From Pseudogracilibacillus sp037892545 (GTDB taxonomy: Bacteria > Bacillota > Bacilli > Bacillales > Amphibacillaceae): a DNA stretch of 64,000 nucleotides. Shown here piece after piece: positions 33,054 to 42,186 of the stretch (position 1 is its first letter; each line of letters starts with the position of its first letter). Location of the stretch: assembly GCF_037892545.1 (NCBI RefSeq), contig NZ_JBBKBG010000009.1:1-64000 (forward strand), written 5' to 3'. The position numbers were made by a program, and so were the translations under genes. The notes beneath the pieces were generated by a model, which saw only the letters and a program-made list of their open reading frames with translations, ran no database searches and had not been told where the DNA came from.

Positions 33054-33082
33054 ATTATACACTGACCTTCTTTGACTTTCAA
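33054..33082 (-). promoter_or_regulatory. clpE SigA promoter with CtsR box 2
   Basis: The -35 TTGAAA (33077-33082), 17-bp spacer and -10 TATAAT (33054-33059). A second CtsR-like box, AGTCAAA-GAA-GGTCAGT (33061-33077), fills the spacer. Confidence 0.8.
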
Positions 33083-33107
33083 GTCTTTTTTCTTATTTTT
33101 TTAAAAA

Positions 33108-33147
33108 TAAATAAAACAACGTCGAATATATTTGATCGACGCTGTTT
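33108..33147 (-). terminator. Terminator of the acyl-CoA synthetase gene
   Basis: AACAGCGTCGA and TCGACGTTGTT arms followed by TTATTTATTTTT on the minus strand. Confidence 0.75.
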
Positions 33148-33161
33148 CATCTCTATTTTAA

Positions 33162-34745
33162 TTATCCATTTTGTTCATTATATCTTGCTTTTTCTAATTC
33201 TCTCAGTTCTACTCGACGGATTTTTCCTGACACTGTTTTTGGTAATTCCGTTATAAATTCAATTTTTCTAGGATATTTATATGGTGCAGTTTCTTTTTTG
33301 CAAAAAGTTTTTAATTCATCAATTAATGAAACTTCATCTGCAACCTCATGCCGTAATACAATAAAAGCTTTTACCAATTGGCCCCGTATTTCATCTGGTG
33401 TTCCAACAACAGCACATTCCTGAACAGCCGGGTGCCTTACGAGCACATCTTCTACTTCAAATGGTCCGATTGTATAGCCAGAACTTACAATAATATCATC
33501 ATCCCGGCCTTCAAACCAAAAATATCCATCTTCATCTTTTTTGGCGCGATCGCCCGTAACATAGAAATCTCCGCGTTTGGCAATAGACGTTCTTTCTTCA
33601 TCTTTATAATATTGTTTAAACAATGCTGGACTATTTAATTTAACAGCAATATCACCGACTTCTCCAACGTCTACAATTGTTCCTGCGTCATTAATTATTT
33701 CTACCTCATTACCAGGTGTTGGTTTCCCCATCGAACCAGGTTTCACTTCCATTTCCTTCATAATACCTAGCAAAAGTGTATTTTCAGTTTGTCCATATCC
33801 ATCACGTACAGACAAATTAAAAGTCTGTTGAAATGTATCAATTACTTCGCGATTTAATGGCTCCCCTGCAGAAACTGCACTATGTAAATGGTTTAAATTA
33901 TAAGTAGATAATTGATCTAATTTTGCCATCATACGATATTCAGTGGGCGTACAACATAATACATTAATTTTTTCCTTTTCTAACAGTGTCATATATTTTT
34001 CCGCATTAAATTTTCCATTATATACAAATCCTGTTGCTCCAGAACCTAATACAGACATCAATGGGCTCCAAACCCATTTTTGCCATCCTGGAGCAGCTGT
34101 TGCCCAAACGATATCATCCTTTTCAATCGCTAACCAATTTTCGGCGACTGTTCGTAAATGTGCATATCCCCATGCATGTGTATGGACAACACCTTTTGGA
34201 TTACCGGTTGTTCCAGAAGTATAAGGTAAAAATGCAATATCCTCCTTAGATGTATGTTCCATGTCATACTTTGGACTTGCTTCCTCTTTTAAAGCATCTA
34301 AAAAATGCCAACCTTCGATACTGTTTCCAATGGAGAATTTTAATAATTCATCATATTGCTTAATCCCCTTATAGGCCTCTGCAAATGGAAAATAACTGAC
34401 AACCCCTTTTACCTCTCCATGTGTCACTCGATATTGTAAATCGGCTGTCGTTAACATTTCTGAACTTGGGATAATAATAATTCCTGTTTTTAATGCAGCT
34501 AAATATGTCTCATAAGCTTCGATAATCCTAGGTACCATAACGAGTAATTTATCGCCTTTTTGTAACCCTTTCTCCACTAATACGTTTGCTATTCGATTTA
34601 CATTCTCAATTAATTTGCCATACGTAATTTCTTTCCTCGTACCATTTTCCTCTTTATAAATAAGTGCTAATTTATTTGCCGGATGTCTTTCGATATCCAT
34701 CATGATGTTATAATTATCTGGAGCAATTAAATCATCTCTGTTCAT
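33162..34745 (-). CDS. AMP-forming acyl-CoA synthetase (MbcS/YtcI type)
   Basis: A 527-residue adenylate-forming enzyme activating a short or branched acid to its CoA ester. It has the P-loop-like YTSGTTGNPKGVVHTH (about 178), DGYGQTEN (A5 region, about 322), YVTGDRAKKDEDGYFWFEGRDDDIIVSSGYTIGP (A7-A8) and the catalytic lysine in LPKTVSGKIRR near the C-terminus. It is closer to medium-chain and methylbutyryl-type synthetases than to acetyl-CoA synthetase, whose extra N-terminal region is absent. AAAGGAGTGG precedes the ATG. Acid specificity is inferred from family resemblance. Confidence 0.85.
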   Translation of the reverse strand: MNRDDLIAPDNYNIMMDIERHPANKLALIYKEENGTRKEITYGKLIENVNRIANVLVEKGLQKGDKLLVMVPRIIEAYETYLAALKTGIIIIPSSEMLTTADLQYRVTHGEVKGVVSYFPFAEAYKGIKQYDELLKFSIGNSIEGWHFLDALKEEASPKYDMEHTSKEDIAFLPYTSGTTGNPKGVVHTHAWGYAHLRTVAENWLAIEKDDIVWATAAPGWQKWVWSPLMSVLGSGATGFVYNGKFNAEKYMTLLEKEKINVLCCTPTEYRMMAKLDQLSTYNLNHLHSAVSAGEPLNREVIDTFQQTFNLSVRDGYGQTENTLLLGIMKEMEVKPGSMGKPTPGNEVEIINDAGTIVDVGEVGDIAVKLNSPALFKQYYKDEERTSIAKRGDFYVTGDRAKKDEDGYFWFEGRDDDIIVSSGYTIGPFEVEDVLVRHPAVQECAVVGTPDEIRGQLVKAFIVLRHEVADEVSLIDELKTFCKKETAPYKYPRKIEFITELPKTVSGKIRRVELRELEKARYNEQNG

Positions 34746-34814
34746 GTTACCACTCCTTTATCTTTATATTATTTAGTATAACAAAATAAAGGAGTTATTT
34801 GAATATTCATTTAT

Positions 34815-35594
34815 CTAAAACAATGTCGTATCAATGAATTGATGGATCATTAGATCGTCTAAATCTTTAAATGTATAGCCATCTTTTTGTAATGTTTTAA
34901 TTACATGTTCTAACGCTTCTGCATTATCCTTTGATACCGTATGCAATAAAACAATCGCTCCTGGATGAACTTGTTGCATCATTTTATCATAACTATGTTT
35001 CCACCCTTGTGTTTTATCGCGTTCCCAATCTTTGTATGCTAACGACCAGAATACATGTATATATCCTTTTTCTTCTGCCCATTTTAAAGATTTTTCATTA
35101 AATGTTCCTTTTGGCGGTCGCAAGTAAACTGATTGCTTTTCACCAGTAATTTTTTCTACCGCTTTATCCAACTTCTCAATATCTTCATACATCTCATCTT
35201 TCGATATTTTCGTAAAATCTTTGTGGTGGTATGAATGGTTCCCAATATGGTGACCATCTTTTACCATACGTTTGATTAATTCAGGCTCTTCTTTTACATA
35301 ATGACCTGTGACGAAAAATGTCGCTGGAACATCATATTTTTTTAATACATCTAATACTTTTTCGGTATAACCTGCTTCATAACCTTGGTCAAACGTAAAA
35401 TAAATTTCTTTTTCATCTGTATTTCCTATATGCAATGTGCGATATTTATCAATGATTTTTTCGTATATGCCAAACTCTGGAGGTTTTCCTTCTTTACTTT
35501 GTTTAAATCCCCAGCCATAAGCAGCAACATCATTCGTTGGTTGAAAGAAACTAACTGCCATCATGATCATGAAAATAGATAAAAAGCGTTTCAT
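34815..35594 (-). CDS. pdaA: Polysaccharide deacetylase PdaA (spore cortex muramic delta-lactam synthesis)
   Basis: A 260-residue secreted NodB-fold deacetylase. It has a signal peptide ending near DVAAYG, then the catalytic TFDQGYE (the D-x-G-Y-E variant of the usual TFDDG), metal histidines in GNHSYHHKDF, and RPPKGTFNEKSLK. These are diagnostic of PdaA, which removes acetyl from muramic acid so that delta-lactam can form in the cortex. ATG 35594 follows AAAGGAG; the frame upstream covers that site. A CATCCTA element at 35629-35635 could be a SigG -10, with no convincing -35. It confirms an endospore former. Confidence 0.9.
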   Translation of the reverse strand: MKRFLSIFMIMMAVSFFQPTNDVAAYGWGFKQSKEGKPPEFGIYEKIIDKYRTLHIGNTDEKEIYFTFDQGYEAGYTEKVLDVLKKYDVPATFFVTGHYVKEEPELIKRMVKDGHHIGNHSYHHKDFTKISKDEMYEDIEKLDKAVEKITGEKQSVYLRPPKGTFNEKSLKWAEEKGYIHVFWSLAYKDWERDKTQGWKHSYDKMMQQVHPGAIVLLHTVSKDNAEALEHVIKTLQKDGYTFKDLDDLMIHQFIDTTLF

Positions 35595-35685
35595 CACATT
35601 TTCTCCTTTTTTCATTAATTTGGCATAGTAGGATGAAAATATACTTGGAAAAATTTACTTCCCCTATACTTTTCATAATTATAAC

Positions 35686-35745
35686 GAAAAAGCCCCCTTA
35701 AAGTAGCACAGACTTTATGTTTTATCTGTTTACCTTAAGGAGACT
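35686..35745 (-). terminator. Terminator of the opuA-like cluster
   Basis: AGTCTCCTTAAGGTA pairs imperfectly with TACTTTAAGGGGGCT around an inner ACAGA/TCTGT stem. A T-run follows on the minus strand. Confidence 0.7.
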
Positions 35746-35843
35746 CATTTCTCTACTACATTCTATTTATTTCATTCTCATTGATTTAACATTCATAATG
35801 AATGTATCATGACCATTTTTTTGATGGAAGGAGGCTGCAAAGC

Positions 35844-36737
35844 TTATTTTGCGTCTAAATCTTCAATGGAGTTTATGCCCATATAACTTGGAACGGCAAG
35901 ACCGATTTTCGCACCAGATAAATTAGGACCTAAATCGACTAAATTGTCTTCATGTTTATCGTAATACTCTTTTGTCGTCACTGGCAACCAAACACCTACC
36001 GTTGCATCTGCATCCCCATTTGCGATCGATTCAAATAAAACTGCTGAATCTAATGGTGTTACATTCACTTTAAAACCGACTTGTTCCATTGCTGCTTTTG
36101 CAACTCCAGCAGAAGCACGTTCTGAGTCCCATGGATTAGATGCTAATTCAATTTCTATTCCCGTACCATCAACACCTTCAATCCATTTCGAAACTTTTTC
36201 TTCATGATCCTCTACCCATTTTTCCGCTACTACTTCCACTTCTTCGCCTGTTTCTTCTGCTTCATATAAAATTGTTTCCATATCTTCTATATCCCATGCA
36301 AACTGTTGAAAAAATGCGAAAGCTTCTGGCTTTTCTTCCTCTAGTCCTACACGAGTTAATGTATGAATATCTTCTTCCTCCCCATAAATACCGAGAGGAT
36401 CATCTAAATAAATCAAGTCATCATATTTTACAAACATCCAATGAGGATTCCATCCTGTGATAATAATTGGCTCTTCGTTTTTATAGGCACTTTCTAATGC
36501 AGCCATCATTGCTGCTGTCGAAGAAAATTCTACATCCCATCCTGCTAAGCTGTCGTATTCCTCTATCGCTAATTCTGTTTTATTAGAAATACCTGCACCC
36601 GCTTCAATTCCAGTAATCGTATAATCCAATGCTTCACTTAATGACGCATCATTTGCTTCTTCATTCGAACATCCAAATAAAAATAAGCACAATAATATGC
36701 TCCATATGACGAAACTAAGCTTTCTCCAGTTATGCAT
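35844..36737 (-). CDS. Glycine betaine-binding lipoprotein, third copy
   Basis: A 297-residue OpuAC-like binding lipoprotein: signal with FLFGC (Cys about 23), then LDYTITGIEAGAGISNKTE, the ligand tryptophans in TGWNPHWMF, NPWDSERAS and VGVWLPVT, and the end AKIGLAVPSYMGINSIEDL. It is strongly acidic. Its sequence is closer to the second copy than to the first. AAGGTG precedes the ATG, 50 bases after the second copy. It probably delivers glycine betaine or another trimethylammonium solute to the upstream OpuA-like ABC transporter. A separate ligand preference is possible. Confidence 0.87.
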   Translation of the reverse strand: MHNWRKLSFVIWSILLCLFLFGCSNEEANDASLSEALDYTITGIEAGAGISNKTELAIEEYDSLAGWDVEFSSTAAMMAALESAYKNEEPIIITGWNPHWMFVKYDDLIYLDDPLGIYGEEEDIHTLTRVGLEEEKPEAFAFFQQFAWDIEDMETILYEAEETGEEVEVVAEKWVEDHEEKVSKWIEGVDGTGIEIELASNPWDSERASAGVAKAAMEQVGFKVNVTPLDSAVLFESIANGDADATVGVWLPVTTKEYYDKHEDNLVDLGPNLSGAKIGLAVPSYMGINSIEDLDAK

Positions 36738-36787
36738 CGTTTACACCTTCTTGTTTAAATGGATTATTGAAAAAATCGCACTATTAC

Positions 36788-37699
36788 TTACTTTGCCTCT
36801 AAATCTTCAATTGAATCGATATCCATATATTCAGGAACAGAAAGACCGATTTTCGCTCCTGTTAAATTCGCGCCTAGGTCAACCAGTTTATCTTCATGTT
36901 TTTCAAAGAATTCTCTATGTGTTAAAGGTAACCATGCTGCAACTGTGGCATCCGCATCTCCATTTGCTAATGATTCATAAACGACCGCAACATCTACAGG
37001 AGTAACTTTCACTTCAAACCCTACTTGTTCCATTGCTTCTTTTACAACTCCTGATGAAGCTCTTTCTGAATCCCATGGTGTGGAGACAAGTTCAATGGAT
37101 TCTCCTTCCCCATCTACTCCATCGATCCAGCTAGAAACTTTATCTTCATTCTCTTCTACCCAACGTACTGCCACATCTTCTACTTCATCCCCTGTTTCTT
37201 CCGCTTCATACATAATTTCTTCCATATCTTCTACGTCCCATTTAAATTGTGATAAAAATTTATAAGCTTGTGGGTACTCTTCTTCAAAACCGATACGTGT
37301 TAATGTATTAATTCCTTCTTCTCCACCATAAATATCAAGAGGGTCCTCTAGATATTTTAAATCAGGATATTTCGCGAACATCCAATGTGGATTCCAACCA
37401 GTCACAATAATTGGTTCCTCATTTTTATATGCACTATCCAATTCGGACATCATTGCAGCTGTGGAAGATAATTCCACTTCCCAACCCGCCAATTGCTCAT
37501 ATTCTTCAATCGCTTTTTCTGTTGTAACAGAAATTCCTGCTCCAGGTTCAATGCCAATAATGGTATAATCGACCGCCTCGCTATAATTTGTATTCCCATC
37601 ATTATTTGTTGCATCATTATTCGAACTACTACATCCGGCAATTAATAATGCACTCGTTACTCCTAAAGTAATGAAACCTTTCTTAAATATTTTTTTCAA
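36788..37699 (-). CDS. Glycine betaine-binding lipoprotein, second copy
   Basis: A 303-residue acidic lipoprotein with lipobox LIAGC, IIGIEPGAGISVTTEKAIEEY and all three tryptophan elements (TGWNPHWMF, TPWDSERAS, AAWLPLT). I use TTG 37699, six bases after GGGAGTG, giving MKKIFKKGFITLG; the ATG at 37714 lies inside the site. A terminator-like hairpin separates it from the first copy, so copies two and three may be expressed at lower level or under read-through control. It shares the EEDPL.IYG and YEAEETG blocks with copy three, which points to a recent duplication. Confidence 0.87.
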   Translation of the reverse strand: MKKIFKKGFITLGVTSALLIAGCSSSNNDATNNDGNTNYSEAVDYTIIGIEPGAGISVTTEKAIEEYEQLAGWEVELSSTAAMMSELDSAYKNEEPIIVTGWNPHWMFAKYPDLKYLEDPLDIYGGEEGINTLTRIGFEEEYPQAYKFLSQFKWDVEDMEEIMYEAEETGDEVEDVAVRWVEENEDKVSSWIDGVDGEGESIELVSTPWDSERASSGVVKEAMEQVGFEVKVTPVDVAVVYESLANGDADATVAAWLPLTHREFFEKHEDKLVDLGANLTGAKIGLSVPEYMDIDSIEDLEAK

Positions 37700-37723
37700 T
37701 GTAAGCACTCCCATTTTTTATAT

Positions 37724-37762
37724 AAAAAAAAGAGGCTATATATATATAAAATACAGCCTCTT
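37724..37762 (-). terminator. Intra-operon terminator between binding-protein copies 1 and 2
   Basis: AAGAGGCT/AGCCTCTT arms, an AT-rich loop and an eight-T run on the minus strand. Confidence 0.75.
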
Positions 37763-37769
37763 ATTCCGT

Positions 37770-38702
37770 TTATTTCGTATCTAAATCTTCAATAGAATCA
37801 ATGTCCATATATGCTGGTACTACTAAACCAATTTTAGCTCCTTCTAAGTTCGGACCTAAATCCACTAACTTATCTTCATATTCAGCGAACAAATCACCAT
37901 GTGTTCCTGGTAACCAAGCCGCAACCATTCCATCCGCTTCACCTGATGCAACAGCTTCCCACATTACAGCATTATCAAGCGGAGTAACTGTAACATCATA
38001 TCCTAAATCTTCTAATATGGATCCAACGACATTTGTTGAAGCTACTTCTGTATCCCATTCAACGTACACTAATTCAATACTACCTCCGTCTACTTCATCG
38101 ATACCGTCTGTCCAAGCTTCTACTTTATCTTCGTTGTCACCGATCCACTCTTCTGCTGCTTCTTTCGGGTCTGCACCTTCTGAAATTTTTAACATAACTT
38201 CCTCTAAATCATCTGGAGTCCAGTTGAAGTTATCTAATAGTGCATATGCTTCAGGCATATCATCTTCTAAATCTTCACGAACCATCGTATTAATTGTTTC
38301 TGCATCACCAAAAGTACCTTTAGGATCTTCTAAATATTTTAAATCATATTTAGCAAACTTCCAGTGTGGTGACCAACCAGTAACAACGATCGGTTCTTCA
38401 TTTTTAATTGCTTCTCCTAATGCGGTAGCCATCGCACCACTTGAAGATGCTTGTACTTCCCAACCTTCTAATTCATAATCTTCAATTGCTTGTTCAGATG
38501 CTTTGAAAACACCTGCACCAGGCTCAATACCAGTAATTTGATAATTCATTTCTTCTCCATAATTAGCGCCAGCATTATTACTATTTGCTGCACCATCATT
38601 GTTGTTTCCAGCGTTATTATCGTTACCACCGCCACAAGCAGCTAATAACAATGTTGCTGATAAACCAGAAACTAAACCAATTTTCTTAAGTTTTGTCAAC
38701 AT
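37770..38702 (-). CDS. opuAC: Glycine betaine-binding lipoprotein OpuAC, first copy
   Basis: A 310-residue lipoprotein with LLAAC (Cys about 23) and an Asn/Gly-rich linker (about 24-45), then YQITGIEPGAGVFKASEQAIEDY. Binding tryptophans are in TGWSPHWKF, VEWDTEVAS and AAWLPGTH, matching the Trp cage of B. subtilis OpuAC. It ends at IGLVVPAYMDIDSIEDLDTK. Being next to the permease, it is the likely original subunit. ATG 38702 lies ten bases after GGGGAG; the frame extends to 38768 without a better site. It is very acidic, as in halotolerant Bacillaceae. Confidence 0.92.
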   Translation of the reverse strand: MLTKLKKIGLVSGLSATLLLAACGGGNDNNAGNNNDGAANSNNAGANYGEEMNYQITGIEPGAGVFKASEQAIEDYELEGWEVQASSSGAMATALGEAIKNEEPIVVTGWSPHWKFAKYDLKYLEDPKGTFGDAETINTMVREDLEDDMPEAYALLDNFNWTPDDLEEVMLKISEGADPKEAAEEWIGDNEDKVEAWTDGIDEVDGGSIELVYVEWDTEVASTNVVGSILEDLGYDVTVTPLDNAVMWEAVASGEADGMVAAWLPGTHGDLFAEYEDKLVDLGPNLEGAKIGLVVPAYMDIDSIEDLDTK

Positions 38703-38771
38703 AAGATGAATACTCCCCTTTAACGTAATATATATTTGGAAACTTTTCATACTTGAAAAGATAACCACAAT

Positions 38772-39632
38772 TTACTTTTGTTTGTTCATATTTTGTGTAA
38801 AGCGATCAATAATGATTGCTAAAATAACGATACCGATACCCGCAACAAAACCTGTACCAACTTGAGCACGTTGTAAGGCAGATAACACTTCTCGTCCTAA
38901 TCCTGGCGCACCAATCATGGAGGCAATAACAACCATAGATAATGCTAGCATTACCGTCTGGTTAATCCCAGCCATAATCGTCGCTTTCGCCATCGGAAGT
39001 TCGACTTTAAATAACTTCTGTGCCCCTGTACTTCCAAATGCATCTGAAGCTTCTACTAATTCTTCTGAAACTTGTCTAATTCCTAAATTCGTAAAACGTA
39101 CTGTCGGTGGTGTCGCAAAAATTAATGATGCAAACACACCTGGAACCATTCCAATTCCGAAGAATGCTACTGCTGGAATCAAGTATACGAAAGCTGGCAT
39201 TGTCTGCATAAAGTCAAGAATGGGCGTAATGATGGTTTCGGCAATTTTACTCTTTGCCATTAGTATACCAACTGGCACACCAATAATAATCGATAACAAA
39301 CTAGCGATTAACACTAATGAAAAAGTATCCATTAAATGTACCCAATAGCCTTGGTTTTCAATAATTAATAATCCTATAATGGAAAATATAGCTAATCCAA
39401 AGCGTTTTCCAGATATAAAAAATGCTAAAATTGCTACGATAATAATCATTGCAATCGGTGGCACCGTATTTAACATTTCGGCTGTCCACTCCATAAAACT
39501 ACCAAAATGTTCTTTTATCGGCGTGAATAAGAAAGAAAACTTCTCAGTAATCCATTCTGTAGCTAGTTCTGTTTTTTCTGCAATAGGAATCTTATTAAAT
39601 AATTGTCCAAGAAGTAAATTATTCATTTCCAT
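38772..39632 (-). CDS. opuAB: Glycine betaine ABC transporter permease OpuAB
   Basis: A 286-residue membrane protein with a long N-terminal amphipathic region, then six or seven helices. The EAA-type coupling loop ELVEASDAFGSTGAQKLFKVELPMA lies at about 190-215, followed by GINQTVMLALSMVVIASMIGAPGLG, the OpuAB/ProW signature. Its ATG overlaps the end of opuAA by 14 bases and follows GGGAG. It forms the channel of an osmoprotectant importer with OpuAA and the binding lipoproteins. Confidence 0.93.
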   Translation of the reverse strand: MEMNNLLLGQLFNKIPIAEKTELATEWITEKFSFLFTPIKEHFGSFMEWTAEMLNTVPPIAMIIIVAILAFFISGKRFGLAIFSIIGLLIIENQGYWVHLMDTFSLVLIASLLSIIIGVPVGILMAKSKIAETIITPILDFMQTMPAFVYLIPAVAFFGIGMVPGVFASLIFATPPTVRFTNLGIRQVSEELVEASDAFGSTGAQKLFKVELPMAKATIMAGINQTVMLALSMVVIASMIGAPGLGREVLSALQRAQVGTGFVAGIGIVILAIIIDRFTQNMNKQK

Positions 39633-40815
39633 TCACACTCCCTTCATTAGCTAGTCCAGCTATAACAGCACCTCGCACGAGTACACCAGCTAATTTTCCA
39701 TCTTTAATAACTGCTAATGGAATTGGAGTATCATAAATCATATTAAAGATTTCATTCATCGGTGTTTCGATATCTACTTCAGTAATATCTGTACGTAATA
39801 TTTCGTTTAAATCCGTTATTTCTTCTTTTCTAGCCTTTAATGCGTCATCTGCCGTTACATACCCTTGTAAACGACGGTCTTTATCGACAACTAAAATACT
39901 AGAAATTCCTTCGGCACGCATTCTTTCTAAAGCAACACGTGGTCCATGACGGTCAATATTCACCGTTTCAGGTCGTTTCATAATATGTCCTGCCGTTAAA
40001 ACTTTCGAACGGTCCACATCTTCCACAAACTTTTCTACATAATCGTTCGCTGGATTTGTTAAAATTTCTTCCGGCGTTCCAATTTGAACTATTTCACCAT
40101 CTCGCATTAATGCAATTCGATCGCCTAATCGTAATGCTTCATCAAGGTCATGCGTAATAAATAAAATAGTTTTCTGCATTTTCGCTTGTAAATCGACCAT
40201 TTCATCTTGCATATCTTTACGAATTAATGGGTCCAGAGCAGAGAATGCCTCATCCATTAATAAAACTTCAGGATCATTCGTTAATCCTCTAGCTAAACCA
40301 ACACGTTGTTGCATCCCACCTGAAAGTTGGCCAGGATATTGATTCGCATAATCCTCTAATCCTACTAATTCTAAAGATTTTAAAGCAATTTCTTTTCGTT
40401 TTGCCTTATCCATTTTCTGAATTTCTAAACCAAATTCTACATTTTCTAATACAGTACGATGCGGGAATAAGGCAAAACGTTGGAAAACCATACTCATTTT
40501 TTTACGTCTTACTTCACGTAAAGACTTTTTATCTAAGTTAGAAATATCTTTCCCATCAACTTTAATGATACCCTTTGTCGGTTCAATTAATCGATTAATT
40601 AATCTAATTAATGTTGATTTACCACTACCTGATAAACCCATAATAACGAAAAATTCCCCTTGTTCTACAGAGAATGTTGCATTGTTTACCGCAACCGTAC
40701 AACCGGTTTTGTTTAAAACCTCTTCTTTAGAAGCACCTTCATCTACTAATTTCAATGCTTCTTTTGTATTTTTACCAAATACTTTTGTTAGTCCTTCTAC
40801 TTCTATTACTGGCAC
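39619..40815 (-). CDS. opuAA: Glycine betaine ABC transporter ATPase OpuAA
   Basis: A 398-residue ATPase. Residues 1-260 hold Walker A GLSGSGKST (about 58), signature LSGGMQQRVGLARGL (about 165) and Walker B VLLMDEAFSALD. Two C-terminal CBS domains follow (about 280-390); in OpuA these sense ionic strength and membrane state. The start is GTG 40815, seven bases after GAGGTG. It leads the opuAA-opuAB-opuAC order of B. subtilis. The 250-base upstream region is AT-rich; I could not choose one promoter. Confidence 0.94.
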   Translation of the reverse strand: MPVIEVEGLTKVFGKNTKEALKLVDEGASKEEVLNKTGCTVAVNNATFSVEQGEFFVIMGLSGSGKSTLIRLINRLIEPTKGIIKVDGKDISNLDKKSLREVRRKKMSMVFQRFALFPHRTVLENVEFGLEIQKMDKAKRKEIALKSLELVGLEDYANQYPGQLSGGMQQRVGLARGLTNDPEVLLMDEAFSALDPLIRKDMQDEMVDLQAKMQKTILFITHDLDEALRLGDRIALMRDGEIVQIGTPEEILTNPANDYVEKFVEDVDRSKVLTAGHIMKRPETVNIDRHGPRVALERMRAEGISSILVVDKDRRLQGYVTADDALKARKEEITDLNEILRTDITEVDIETPMNEIFNMIYDTPIPLAVIKDGKLAGVLVRGAVIAGLANEGSVNGNE

Positions 40816-41067
40816 ACATTTTCACCTCAACCTATATTTGATGATCCATTTTCAAGCTTTAAAAATGAACATCACTTATTAACGTTAACATTCTTCTATA
40901 CCTTATTTCAAATTGCATTGACATTCATTTATTTGTTAAACAAGCGATTTATTATGATTCATCTTAATTTTCTATATGATTACTGACATTTGCTCGAATA
41001 TGCTCAATAAATATCAGTTTTATGAAGAGTTTGTGAAAGAATTGCCAAATATACCGTAGAAGATGTT

Positions 41068-41838
41068 TTATTTTCCTTGGAATTGAGGTTTTCGCTTTTC
41101 TAAAAATGCCCGAACTCCCTCTCGATGATCTTTTGATTGTGATGCTTTCAATTGTCCCTCTTTTTCCAATAGTAATATTTCTTCTAATTGTTGTTTATTT
41201 TGTGTATGTAAAATTTCTTTCGTTTGTAAAAATGCTTGGATTGGCCCTTGTGAAAGTTTACTTGCCAATATTTTTGCTGCTACAAAAGCATCCTCTTCTG
41301 ATAAAACATCTACATATCCGGCTTGTTTCGCTTCTTCCGCATTCATCTGTTCTAAACTCCATATGAATTGTTTTGCTTTTTCGGTACCTACTCTCTGTTG
41401 TAAGAAAAAATGAGCTCCTCCGTCTGGAATAAGTCCAATTCCTCCAAACAACATACCAAATTTAGCTTCTTTATTTGCAACAACATAATCAGCGTTTAAC
41501 GCAAGGCTCATACCAAGTCCTGCTGCAGAACCGTTCACTGCGGAAATAACTATTTTTGGCATGAAATATAGTGTCGTTACAATATTTGTAATCGCATTCA
41601 TTAAATCGTCAAATAAATCAACGTCTTTTAATGTTGCCATCATACTTACATCGCCACCCGCACAAAACGCCTTTCCTTCTCCTGTAATAATGACAATTTT
41701 GTCTTCATTGTTTTTTACTTCCTTGATAATCGCTTCTAACTGTTCTAATGCTTCAATATCTAAAGCATTGTATGTTTCCGGCCTATTTAATTGAATAATG
41801 GAAACGCCACTTTCACGAATTAACTGTACCTTTTTCAT
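41068..41838 (-). CDS. Enoyl-CoA hydratase/isomerase family protein
   Basis: A 256-residue crotonase-fold protein: FCAGGDVSMM (oxyanion-hole loop, about 60), SAVNGSAAGLGMSLALNADYVVA (second oxyanion strand) and FGGIGLIPDGGAHFFLQQRVG, where Asp stands at the position that is catalytic in some isomerases. It resembles B. subtilis YhaR and PaaG-type proteins. The exact reaction is unknown. ATG 41838 follows GGAGTG by six bases. It is a single gene; no convincing terminator follows. Confidence 0.85.
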   Translation of the reverse strand: MKKVQLIRESGVSIIQLNRPETYNALDIEALEQLEAIIKEVKNNEDKIVIITGEGKAFCAGGDVSMMATLKDVDLFDDLMNAITNIVTTLYFMPKIVISAVNGSAAGLGMSLALNADYVVANKEAKFGMLFGGIGLIPDGGAHFFLQQRVGTEKAKQFIWSLEQMNAEEAKQAGYVDVLSEEDAFVAAKILASKLSQGPIQAFLQTKEILHTQNKQQLEEILLLEKEGQLKASQSKDHREGVRAFLEKRKPQFQGK

Positions 41839-42033
41839 TAAAATCACTCCTATATCATTTATGAATAGTCATTCATTATGTGTATTATAACCTATTTTCC
41901 CTAAAAATCATATAGTGTGATTTTTTATAATTCAAGCATGTTTAGTATGGACTATATCCAACCTCCAATCTTATTTGATTCTATAAGAACATATACCCAT
42001 TTACAAAAAATTCAAACTATTTTTCATTAAAAA

Positions 42034-42174
42034 GAACTCAGGACATTAGTTCGTAAACATCTACAACATATAAATAAAGGCATACTAAATAATTCGTTCA
42101 CGTTCAGAAAGATAAACCATACCTTTTTCATCATTATTTGCATGTTGTATTAACGCTTACTATGTCCTAAGTTC
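42034..42174. repeat. Long imperfect palindrome (about 140 bp)
   Basis: GAACTCAGGACATTAGT (42034-42050) pairs with ACTATGTCCTAAGTTC (42159-42174). Further in, TACAACAT..AAATAA (42062-42077) pairs with TTATTTGCATGTTGTA (42134-42149). The arms extend over about 45 bases with internal loops. It lies downstream of the lipoprotein gene in a 339-base gene-free stretch and has no open frame. No strong T-run marks it as a simple terminator. Confidence 0.65.
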
Positions 42175-42186
42175 CTAAAATACTAT

